NCBI GenBank assembly: GCA_035771175.1
Contig: CM069589.1
Location: 28,538,201-28,602,200 of the forward strand
Source of the DNA: Paratinospora sagittata
Taxonomy: Eukaryota > Streptophyta > Magnoliopsida > Ranunculales > Menispermaceae
Length of the DNA stretch: 64,000 nucleotides
Direction: 5' to 3'
Below, one piece after another: positions 29,870 through 39,800 of the stretch (its first letter is position 1; every line of letters starts with the position of its first letter). The notes below the pieces were generated by a model. The model saw nothing but the letters and a program-made list of their open reading frames with translations, searched no databases and was not told the DNA's origin. Made by a program: the position numbers and the translations under genes.

Positions 29870-31980
29870 ATGCTCACAGCATTATTGGGATTCTCTTCAA
29901 GACGATCTTGATGAAGACACCCTCTAGAATCTATCCCCGCCGCATTCCCATGGTCCTCCGTCACCCAAACCGTCATGGACTTGATCCAACGTATTCCTAT
30001 CCACGAACAAGGATGAGTGCTATGATATGTGCCCTATACAGCCATTTCCAATACCTACTGAAGTTCGTCATGATGGTTCTTCAAAGCCTTTGTCTCAGCC
30101 TGAAGAAGTGTTAAATTAGCAGACAAAGAATGTTCTTGTTCAGAATCAATTCTTGAAGAAAATTGATGATCAACTTATCAGTCTTTCTTCTATAACGACC
30201 AGTCTTGTTCAGAAAACATATATTCAGGTTACTATCAGTCAGAAATATTTTACTGAACTCACAGCTAAGATCCATGATTTGGATGCTCAGCTCCATTATT
30301 ATCTTCAGCAGAGATATACTGGTCTTCATTTTGATGCAGCTGAAAAAGAATTACGTCATCTAAAAAAACAGCTTTCTTATGTTACTGCAGATCTGAAAAA
30401 GAATCAACAACCTGAGTAGAGAAACATATCCTATGTCTCTTAATACTTTCAGGTTACATTCAACCTCACCTATAACCAATCCACCTCCTTCTCGGAGTGC
30501 ATCTCAGACTTTTCTGTCTAGTCTGTTACTATTTAAATCTCGAGCAGATGCAGCTACACCTCCACCTCAGAGATTTTCTCCATCTCCACGACCTCCACCT
30601 GTACGTGGTCCCCATCCTATGTTCAGAGAAAAAGGAAAACTTCCCATGTTTCCACCAATGGAACATCAACCAGAGTATTATGATCCTCAAGGTCCTACTA
30701 CTCTTGGCATTCCTTCTCTTCCTAAACAACCTCCTACTGAACCTGAACCTCCTCGAAGTAATCTAGTTCAGCCCTATTATCAAGATCACGATCTTGCAGA
30801 TGACACAGATGACGCTACAGATGAATCTCCAGTCACACCTTCAGATTCTTCTACTGATTCTTTTGAATCCATAAATCTTTCCTCATCTTCTGAAGAATCT
30901 TCTGAAGCAGTTTCTGATTCCTCTACAAATCCTTCAGAATCTTATGAATACACTTCAGCTTCTTCTGATGATTCACAGATTATGGATATATCAGCCCTTG
31001 CTCAGATTCACATGGCTCAAGGTGCTTCTTCTTCACATGAGCCTGGTATTCAGGAACTTAATCCTGAAGATGTCGAATTCACTAAAGCTACTGCTGAAAC
31101 ACCTGCACCCAATACTAATCGTCCCCAAAACCAACATAAACCAGGTAATGGTCCTTGGTTTTCTCTTGACGATGTTCCTCCTGAACAATGGAGAAACAAG
31201 TTAACCTCATGGAGTGCATGGATGACCAATCAACTTGTATCGGGAAAAACCTCTCAAGCTGTTCTTATCGACTTTTTCTCTCGATGCACCGGTTTTGTCC
31301 GTGATTGGTTAATTAATCTTGGTGAATATGATATCCTCCAGCTTACTCAACTATCAATAGTTGATGTTTTTCACATTATGTTCCAAGAATTTGTCGGAGA
31401 TCTCTCTACGATTGAAAAGAAGTTCAAGCAAGAATTCTTTACTATGAAATGTTGTTCTCTCAACAAAAAAGATCTTCACCGACATTATACAAGGATGATA
31501 CAACGTTATCATCTTCTTGGTGGGAATGACAAACCAGATTTGAAGCATACTTTCATTGCTTCTTTACCACCAGAATGCCATCCAGAACTCAATCGACTTC
31601 TTATTGCTACAGGCCGACCTATGGATCAAATTACCTTTGCTAAAATTTTCCAGAATCTTCTTACAACAATTGACAAATTATGTGAAATGCGGCAATTTGT
31701 TAAAGATATGTCTGATCCTCATACCGATTATAAACAAGCATGTGACAAGAAGTATCTCGAGATTGGATGCAAGAAAAAATGTGTTTGTTCAAGCCAAAAA
31801 GGCCAGAAAGGTAAACCTTTTTGGAAGAACAAAAGGAAGAAACCTAAGTTCTTCTCCAGATCTAAGAAAGGTTTTCCATGGAAGAAGAAACACTGTCTCC
31901 GTTATTTCAAACGCCGTGGTTCTTCTCCCAAAGACTCCAGATGTTATATTTGCAAAAAAGCAGGTCATTATGCAAAACAA
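29870..31980 (+). other. Second, internally deleted pararetrovirus copy (plus strand)
   Basis: This copy consists of the intergenic segment 29875-30041 joined directly at about 30042 to the coiled-coil linker and coat region. Compared with the minus-strand copy, everything from the rest of the intergenic region through promoter, primer site, movement protein and the start of the linker is deleted. It meets the minus-strand copy head to head at about 29870-29875 and ends inside the zinc knuckle at 31980. Confidence 0.75.
30153..30419 (+). pseudogene. Coiled-coil linker ORF fragment, plus-strand copy
   Basis: The C-terminal part of the linker frame, near-identical to the minus-strand copy (LRHLKKQLSYVTADLKKNQQ). 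A TAG at 30417-30419 ends it a few codons earlier than in the other copy, so the 11-nt overlap with the coat ATG is lost here. Confidence 0.65.
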
Positions 31981-32232
31981 ATGAACATAATTACTAATAA
32001 GAATATACGAAAACAAATGATAGCATATAAACAAAATACGAAAAGTTTATCAAAATTATACATTCGTTACATATGTTGTATTCTTTTTGAAGTTACAAAG
32101 AAAAAAAGTAACTATAATGAATGCAATTTTTTTGGAATTTACGACGATGGTAAGTGTGAGAAGGGAGTGAAAGTGTCGGTTCTAAGAGTATTTATAGAGA
32201 AACCAAAGAATTCTGATACCCATCGACCTTAA
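30433..32232 (+). CDS. Uninterrupted viral coat-protein ORF with a non-viral C-terminal tail (599 aa)
   Basis: This is the longest unbroken frame among the coat copies. Residues 1-190 are Pro/Ser/Glu/Asp-rich, like the acidic N-terminal arm of caulimovirid coat precursors. Residues 230-430 form the coat core (WFSLDDVPPEQWRNKLTSWS). Residues 445-500 are strongly basic. The zinc knuckle starts at residue 504 (CYICKKAGHYAKQ) but loses its last Cys, because viral sequence stops at about residue 516. The final 83 residues come from adjoining AT-rich DNA and resemble nothing I know. No viral promoter lies in front of it. Unbroken length may reflect recency, selection or chance. Confidence 0.7.
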   Translation: MSLNTFRLHSTSPITNPPPSRSASQTFLSSLLLFKSRADAATPPPQRFSPSPRPPPVRGPHPMFREKGKLPMFPPMEHQPEYYDPQGPTTLGIPSLPKQPPTEPEPPRSNLVQPYYQDHDLADDTDDATDESPVTPSDSSTDSFESINLSSSSEESSEAVSDSSTNPSESYEYTSASSDDSQIMDISALAQIHMAQGASSSHEPGIQELNPEDVEFTKATAETPAPNTNRPQNQHKPGNGPWFSLDDVPPEQWRNKLTSWSAWMTNQLVSGKTSQAVLIDFFSRCTGFVRDWLINLGEYDILQLTQLSIVDVFHIMFQEFVGDLSTIEKKFKQEFFTMKCCSLNKKDLHRHYTRMIQRYHLLGGNDKPDLKHTFIASLPPECHPELNRLLIATGRPMDQITFAKIFQNLLTTIDKLCEMRQFVKDMSDPHTDYKQACDKKYLEIGCKKKCVCSSQKGQKGKPFWKNKRKKPKFFSRSKKGFPWKKKHCLRYFKRRGSSPKDSRCYICKKAGHYAKQMNIITNKNIRKQMIAYKQNTKSLSKLYIRYICCILFEVTKKKSNYNECNFFGIYDDGKCEKGVKVSVLRVFIEKPKNSDTHRP

Positions 32233-33099
32233 AAAAAAAGTGTTCCTTTTGGAGCCTTTCATTGTTGATACTGTCAATCCATTTCCTCTCATCCATACAT
32301 GCAAAATTAATTAAAATACATTGGCTAAAATTTCTTCATAAAATAAGTTTCATAAATAGAGTTCCAACATTCAAAAGAATCAAAGTAAAAAAATTTAAAG
32401 TAGGTGGATATAACTTGTTGAGAAGAGCAAATTATATTATAAATGTGTAGTGAAGCTTAATTTCAGGGTCCATATTCATCTTTGCACCTGTAACGACCTG
32501 TGACAAATTGGTAACATTGGCATTATATGAAAGTTTATAAATCTTTAAATCTAATAGTATACTAATCTGCTCTTAGTTTTTATATATGATTGTTATCAAT
32601 ATTATCTAATGTGTGTCCTTATGCCTAAACACCAATTTGGCTTAAAGCTTGAACAATTGTAGAAGGAATTTTGCAAGGCCAAACTTCTGCTGCAAAATTA
32701 GTAGCAGGGGGGGGGGTGCTACTTGATAAGTTCATGAACATGAATTATGCATATCATTCTCATAGTAAATGCATAAGAAGTTAAGCATGCTTCTATTTGC
32801 AAAACTCTATAAACGCAGTAGGAGCATGTGAAATTAGTAAATGCAAAAATATCATGAAAAAAGAATAAAGTAGCACAACACTTAGCAGAATGGATGTTGA
32901 GGACGCATGTCAACTGCAATGAAGATTCCATTGAAGCATATAATAAATTTGAAAAAGTTGCATACGCAACGTAATGTAAAGCACTATAACTCTAGTAATG
33001 AAACAGTTGAAACGTCCAAAATGAAATCAAAAAACATTGATTGAATATCCCAAATCTCAAGCTTTATCAATTCATTTGATTTAACGCCTATATAGAGAA
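31981..33099. other. Unclassified AT-rich DNA
   Basis: After the viral breakpoint and the tail of the chimeric ORF I see no gene. A ten-G run lies at 32707-32716. TGTAACGACCTGTG at 32489 resembles the start of the LTRs further right, but the sequence after it does not clearly continue as an LTR. Confidence 0.45.
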
Positions 33100-34976
33100 T
33101 AAAAGCATGAAAACCCAACACTTAGTGAAATTTTTCACTAGAGCCTTGAGAAATGCGTTTTCTTAGGAGGAACACATTTTTGTAAAGAAAACCCGAGAGC
33201 ATAGTTTTTAAAAAATTCTCAAGAAAACGCGTTTCTTTAGGAGAAAACGCGTTTCTTTAGGAGAAACACGTTTCTCACAAAACTTTAAAAAAAAAAATCC
33301 TTTTCGGGGCAGCAAGGAAATGCGTTTCTCTGTGGACCTGACGGTTTTTAAAAATTAAGTCGTTGTGGTGGGGTGCGTGAATTAAAACCCCAAAACTTGA
33401 TTTTCTTCGCTCATTTCAACAAGAACGAAAGAAAGGAAAGGCAAAAAAGGAGTTCCAGACCAAAATCACGCCGATTCAACGCCGAGGTAAGTGTTTTCTT
33501 CCAATTTGTTTCATCAAATAGCTAATTATCATGAAAGAAACCTTTCCCTCGGTATAATTTTTGAAATAGATGATGGTTTGGGTGTTTTCCAACTTAGGGT
33601 TTTGGTATTCTTGGCTGAAAATCGTTTGTAAATGGTGGAATTAGCATTTTGCTGCCTAAATCACATAGAAACCAAGATTTGTTGGGGTTTACACTTCAAA
33701 TTCGTGATTACAAAGGTGAGTAACTTAATTTGAAGTGTAGAACTAGCCGAAGATAATAAAATTGTATGAGAATAAAAAAGGAAGGTTGGGTATTTATGTT
33801 GATGGGAATGCAACATTGTGTGCAGGTTCAAGTAGAGGTGTGTAGTGCGATTGATAGTGTGAGAAAATTGTTCTGACAATTATTGTGAGTAGAATTTCAT
33901 TATATTTTCATCTATATCATCATATTAGTTATATTTGGATGCTTGTTCATGTGTATGTTTGCTTGTGGCATGAGGAAAATGTAGAGATTATCTGTATGGA
34001 CTAATAAATCTATTGGAGCTAGACTTTTGGATATAATCGAGTAGGTTAAAGTAATTCCTACAAAAATAATCGGGTCTAGTGATCCTAGTTAGATTTAAAA
34101 GTTTATATAGAAATTTATTTAGTTGGAAAGTGTGATGTTATTCTAATATTATATGCAAGGAAAGCTAATTATGTTCAAAAAGAAGGATGTCTTCTCGGAA
34201 TTAGAGTACGATTTACATTTGCTCTTTAGAACACTAGTTGGTAAGTACTGGATAGTACAAAAAACTACTCCATTGGTACATTTGGCTGAATTGTGTAGAT
34301 GAGACTGGATTGTGACTTAAGACTGTAAAATTAGTACCTATTGACTATATGTATTCACTTAAGTCTTGGAAAAGTTAGTTACAAACTTAAATGATGTTGA
34401 AATACTGTGTGTTGCATATGGATGTGAATTGCATTATATATCTAATGTGGTTATATATTGATTTGGCATAACATACTCAAGCATACATGGTAATGTAGAT
34501 ATGTAGATGATGATATTATTGAATTTTATTCACTGGGCACGGTTGACTCATTTTATTCTCATTTTTCATGTCTTTCAGTTGCAGATAAGGGCAAGGGAAT
34601 AGTACTACAGTGAGATAGTTGTGCCTTGCCAAAAGGGTTTTGTTTTGGATGTAAGTTTGATGAGTTCGTAGTAGACATGTATTTTTGATATTTTGATTTT
34701 GTAAATATATGTACACAACACCCCACATGTGTAACTGGGTAGATGTATACTAGTAGATGTTATCCTGGTTGGATTTGACTAGGTGTGAATGATATATATA
34801 TTTTGTTGGATGGATTATCAAGTGTTTTGTTTGTGTTAGATGACCTATGTACAAAGGAGATTCTGTCAGAGTCTGGTTGAAGCTTAACAGGGGTCTAATG
34901 GTCCTACGGGGGATAGGATGGTTAGATTCCCGTGCCAGTTAGGATACCCTGGGGGTTTGTGAAGGGGGTCCTGACA
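33100..34976 (+). repeat. Chromovirus-like LTR G, 3' part certain, 5' edge uncertain
   Basis: The segment has the layout of the other large LTRs here: a purine-rich leader with GAGGTAAGTGTTTTCTTCC (near 33484-33502), then the module ATTCACTGGGC...CTTTCAG...AAGGGCAAGGG (near 34527-34600), and an end GGGGGTCCTGACA at 34976. It is followed directly by gypsy RNase H sequence, not by a primer site, and I find no target duplication, so a rearranged or truncated LTR is likely. Confidence 0.5.
33221..33278. repeat. 20-bp tandem repeat
   Basis: Two adjacent copies of a unit containing GAAAACGCGTTTCTTTAG (33223-33240 and 33243-33260), followed by a partial variant. Related words (AAATGCGTTT) occur at 33150 and 33320. 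Confidence 0.75.
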
Positions 34977-35979
34977 ACCATCCAAGAAAAACCAATGTGG
35001 TAGCAGATGCTCTGAGCAGGAAGAGGATCGAGACAAGGGCAATAGCCTCTCATATGAGACATGAAAGGATGATGTTAGAGGAGGTCATCATGATGAGTAT
35101 TAGCTCCATCTCTATTTCTGCTGCCATTTCTGCAGAGTTGAGAGCTCAGCCAGACCACATGAAGAAGGTTATTGATTAATAGAAGCACGATAACAACTAT
35201 GAAGAATATAAGGACACGTGTTGACTATCCAGATTGGAGGATGTCTCCAGATGGTGCGATCAGATATCGAGATAGACTTTGGGTGCCCACTAATCCAGCA
35301 TTGAGGAGAGAGCTACTCTAGGAGGCTCACAAGACTAGATATACCATACATTCAAGGTCTACCAAGATGTGTCATGATGTGAAAAGAATGTACTGGTGGC
35401 CAGGGATGAAGAAACATATTGCGAAATTTGTCTAGAGATGTGAGGTATGCTAGTAGGTGAATGTTGAGCACCAAAAGTTTGGAGGATTACTACAACCATT
35501 GTTCATACCTTAATGGAAAAGAAAACATATTGCTATGGGTTTTGTTGTGAGGTTACCCAAGTCTAAAAGAAAACACGATGCCATATGGGTGATAATCGAC
35601 CGGTTGACTAAGTCTACTCACTTCTTGTCTATCTCCACTAAAGACCCACTGGAAAAGAAGAGTAGGAGGTACAATATTGATCAGATTGTGAGGTTTCACA
35701 ATGTGCCAGTGTCTATAGTGTAAGATCAGGATCCCCATATTTACATCCAGATTTTGGCAGAGTCTACAGACAGCTCTAGAAACCCAGCTTCACCTTAGTA
35801 CTGCATTTCATCCTCAGATCGATGGCCAGACAAAGAGATTGGTTCAGGTATTGGAGTACATGCTCAGGGCTTTTGTACTTGACTTTGAGGCTCAATGGGA
35901 GATATACATTTCGTTGTGTGATGTTGTCTACAACAACAACTATCAGAGTAATATTGGGATGACACCATTTGAGGCACTG
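34977..35979 (+). pseudogene. Gypsy pol fragment: RNase H end and integrase
   Basis: The fragment begins NVVADALSRKR, the standard end of chromovirus RNase H. It continues DRLWVPTNPALRRELL, a degraded HHCC zinc finger (RMYWWPGMKKHIAKF), and the integrase core HDAIWVIIDRLTKSTHFL. The first catalytic Asp (usually MDF) reads MGF, and the catalytic Glu (usually DGQTER) reads DGQTKR, so it is dead even apart from its stops. It ends at GMTPFEAL, where LTR A begins. Confidence 0.8.
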
Positions 35980-36153
35980 TGTAACGCCTCAAAATTTCCT
36001 CCGTCTAGCCCGTATCCCAATTACATAAGTGCCCAACTCTACGTGCTAGTCCTAGGTATGATGCATGTAGTGTGCACATGTTATGTGTACATAGTGTGTA
36101 TGATATGTGCTACTTGGGTGATGACTTGTATGTTGTGTGATGCTTGTAGAGAG

Positions 36154-36215
36154 TTATTATTATTATTATTATTATTATTATTGGTATTAATGTCATTCCA
36201 TTATTATTATTATTA
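36154..36215. repeat. TTA microsatellites in LTR A
   Basis: (TTA)9 at 36154-36180 and (TTA)5 at 36201-36215. Confidence 0.9.
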
Positions 36216-36874
36216 GTGACTTGTTGAAAGAGTCACATTCATGTAGCTTGTAGAACAAACTATTAGTATAGCTAGTGACTTATGGGGAAGGCCAAAGATA
36301 AATTCTCTCATTTAAAGGATTTATTTAATTGTTTCCTTGCCAACCTTAGATTTTGGACCAACATTTATGATCTAATATAAAATTTTATTTAAAAGGGGTG
36401 GTGGTATAAATGGGAGTGATTAATATGTATGACCTATGATTGAATTGATTGGTGAGAGATAAGGGGAGTTGGATAAGAGAGTGGACATGTGAGCATGAGA
36501 TCACAAAAATGAGCATGTGTCTCATTTATTCTCTCCCATCCACGTCCTTGAGAGAAAAAGAAGAGAAAAGAAGAGGAAAAAAGGTGAAAGGAGGAAAAGA
36601 AGAAGAAGCCTAGGGTTGGGTGTACCTTTGCTCCAAACCTTGCTATAAGGTATGTTTTCTTCCAAGTTCTTCTATAAAACCTCTATTAATGGTGGTTTCA
36701 AGCTCTCTAATGGTGTAAGTGTTAATATGGGCCATGGTTTTGGGTGTGCACGATCTAGGGTTTTGGTTATTTGAGCTTAAAATGGCTTAAAAATGGTGGT
36801 TTAGGGCGTCCTTGACCTAGACCTAGGCCCAAACCACGTCTTGGAAAGCTGGCCTCCACGTTTTGGAGAGGTAT

Positions 36875-39800
36875 TGTAACGACCCACTTTCGCATATGAT
36901 GTCGTGATGACGTAAAATGCCCGACTCTAGGTTTTGTGTATGCATTTGATGTGTATAATACTCGTATTTTGCGTGTTTTGTATATGTATTTGACGGTTAT
37001 GCATGATAATTAATTATTGATGTGTTAAATGAACTTAGGGATATTAATAATGAGTCTGGAATGCATCCTTACATAGAAATCGACTGCCTATACGCAAAAT
37101 TCCGATGTGTATTGAGCGCGTAGTAACAAAATGAAAAATGAGTGTTTTGGGCAAAGGATTAGCGCGCTCATGTGCTGGAGGAGGACACTAATCATACTTT
37201 TTGGACGTTTTTTTTAGTGACAATAGTAAAAATCAGTATTTTAAAAGGGAAAAAGTTGCTACTATCCCCATTTGAGTTGGGAACAAATTTGAGAAGGAAG
37301 AAGGGAGGAAAACTAGGATTTCAAAGATGAAGTCTTCACCATCTACACCCCAAAGTAAGTGTTTTCTCCATTTCTTTCCATGAAATCACCATTGAAGGTG
37401 AGAGTAAGCTTTTTAATGGTGTAATTCTCTCCATGGATCACGGTTTTGGGTATTCCTAACCTAGGGTTGGTTGGTATTTTGCTCTTTTGAGCTTGTTTAT
37501 GGTAGAAATAACCTTTCTTGACCTAGATCTACACCCAATGTGCATTTTGTAAGCACTTTACCACATTTTTAGTGGTGCAAGGAAAATGGGTTTTGTTGGA
37601 AACCCTTAGGGATGAATTGTATGCTAGGGATTTGGGTTCCTAAGGTGATTTGGAACCCAATGGTACCATTTTCCTCAATTTTTAGCAAGAAATTGGTGGA
37701 GCTAAGTGTAATGGCCCTAAACCTAGAAAATGAACTTAGGGTTTTCTATTCAAGTTGCATGTCAACTATGTTAAATAAATGACTGATTCTAAGTGATTGA
37801 TGGTCCAATTCACTGATCTTGAATGGTGGAAAGCTTAAGTATAGTGCAAAAATTGGCCTAAGGCTTGATTTCAGGATTTTGCCCAAATTGAGGTTTTGAC
37901 CTAAATCAAGTCAATTGATTAAATTGACTAGAGACTTGTCTAATTGAACCAAAATGGAGTGAAATTGTGGGTTTATAATGATTGGACTAGTGTTGGAATT
38001 GCATGAATTAGTTTAATTTGACTTTATGCCCTATTGTAGAGATTTATCTAAATTTGGGGCTTTTGAGGCATTTAAATTGGAATTGGTCAATTGAATGGTG
38101 TTAGGTGTTTCTAATCCAAATTGGTGTGGATTACATGTGATTTGGGTTAATAATTATGTATTTAGACATAATTGATTTGGGATTGATCATTTGCTATACG
38201 TATATGATTTATTTCAGGTTTATGTAAGTTGATTGGCCAAGTGGGATGTAATTGGTTTGATCAATTGACTATTGGACTGTTTGTGAGTATTTCTCACCTT
38301 AATTATCTATTTATGACATTGTAGTTATATGAAATTTAATTGTTGAATGATATGCATCCATTATATATCAACATTGTCTTTATGATCATGAGCACGGATT
38401 TTATGCATTGGAATGACCTTAGGTATTTAGGATTAAATACCTTGGCATTTGATTTCTTTCCATTTGCTTGTCCTTTGGGGAAAAGACCTTTCCTAACTAA
38501 GGAATGCATGGGTGGAAGAATTATCATGGATAATACGCTAGTCTGAACCCATAGCGCAATGGGGGAAGTGTAGGCATGTGTTATCTTGACACGACCTCTT
38601 ATTGCGGCTTTTTTTGCATATCTTTTATGAAAAAGATGCATAACTATATAATTAGTTTGGAAGTATGTATCATATATTTCATTGATGCATTTAAGTTTAG
38701 CAATGTTATTTCAAGTATCATACATGTTTTATCTAAATGCATATATGAAGATTATTGTGAAAAATATTCACTGAGCTAGTTGAGTTCACCCCATTTTCCC
38801 CTACTTTTTCATGTTCAGATCAGAAAGGAAAGGGCAAGGCTTAGAGTCTGTGCAACCTTTCTCTTTTTCTTTTGAGCGTAGGTTTTGGTTTGTATATTTT
38901 TGTGGAACTTGGGACTAGTTTTAACTATTTGGTTCTTTTGTAAACTGTATATAATTATCATAGGTATTTATGTACATAAAACATAGATAGTTGTGGTTTG
39001 TTTGGTTTTGAGAAGACTTGACATGTGGATAAGTCATGAGAGAAAGCAAAAATAAATGGGTTTGATATGAATGATGTTGATTATTTGATTATATGTCTTT
39101 GTGTGATTAAATGTGATTATCAGGAAATTTTGTTGAACCTCAAATTTATGGGGAGGTTCTTCCGAAATGTTTAGTGATTTTTGTGGTATTGTTTTAAAAT
39201 ACGAGGCTGACAGAGTATCGTATACGCCTAAGTATGACATATATGGTATTCTGTGTCGGTCGTAACGTCACTCGGTGTAACGCCCATACCTTAGGATGAT
39301 GTCACTTTGACCCGTAGTGTACCGGTATATGTATTCGTAAATTTGATGCTCGACGCACATAGGTTCGAGTGTCTTTGCATGATTTTAGGTCTTAGAGAGT
39401 GCGCATGAAGTTTCGGAAACATCGGAGACCCGTTTGACATCGAAACATGTCGAAAACGGTGTTTTGGATACAGTGGAGCTTGCTCTATGGAGGAAGAGAT
39501 TTCTATCACCAATTACATAAATAACTTGATCTCCAAGATCCGTGATCCGATTGAGCTGAAACTTTGCCAGCTTATTTTTCTCTGATAGATATTTATAATG
39601 AACGGTGAGATCTTGATCGGAGTTATCTACTGTGAATTATAAGACTCAAAACACTATTTTACGGATTTGCGGATCTACTTACGCAGGTTTGATCAAATGA
39701 TTGGATATCGTAATCCCACCGTTGGATCGAGCTGAAAGTTTACAGGAATGTTGGTAACTAACTTATACAACTTTTGAACGGTTAAGATGTTAATTTGGTT

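Larger units (their letters stand above)
28095..30041. repeat. Inverted pair of viral intergenic segments (28095-28267 and 29875-30041)
   Basis: About 170 bases starting GAGCACATATCATAGCACTC on the plus strand recur as the reverse complement, with a few percent difference and a 3-base gap (AAGGTGTCC against AAGTCC). In the minus-strand copy this segment follows the pol stop codon. The second lies directly against the RT end and belongs to the plus-strand copy. Confidence 0.8.
23566..31980. repeat. ~1.93 kb inverted repeat of the viral coat region
   Basis: Arms are 23566-25493 (minus sense) and 30042-31980 (plus sense), separated by about 4.5 kb. They look nearly identical by eye, with a few mismatches per hundred bases, one 9-bp indel and two 1-bp indels. 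The match starts in the coiled-coil linker and stops inside the zinc-knuckle codons. Confidence 0.9.

Noticed and set aside
32489..33099. TGTAACGACC at 32489 as the start of LTR G
   Set aside because: The following 600 bases do not resemble the other LTRs, so I placed the supported part of G further right.
33221..33278. Short regular repeats considered as CRISPR
   Set aside because: Directly tandem 20-bp units without spacers in a plant sequence; not an array.
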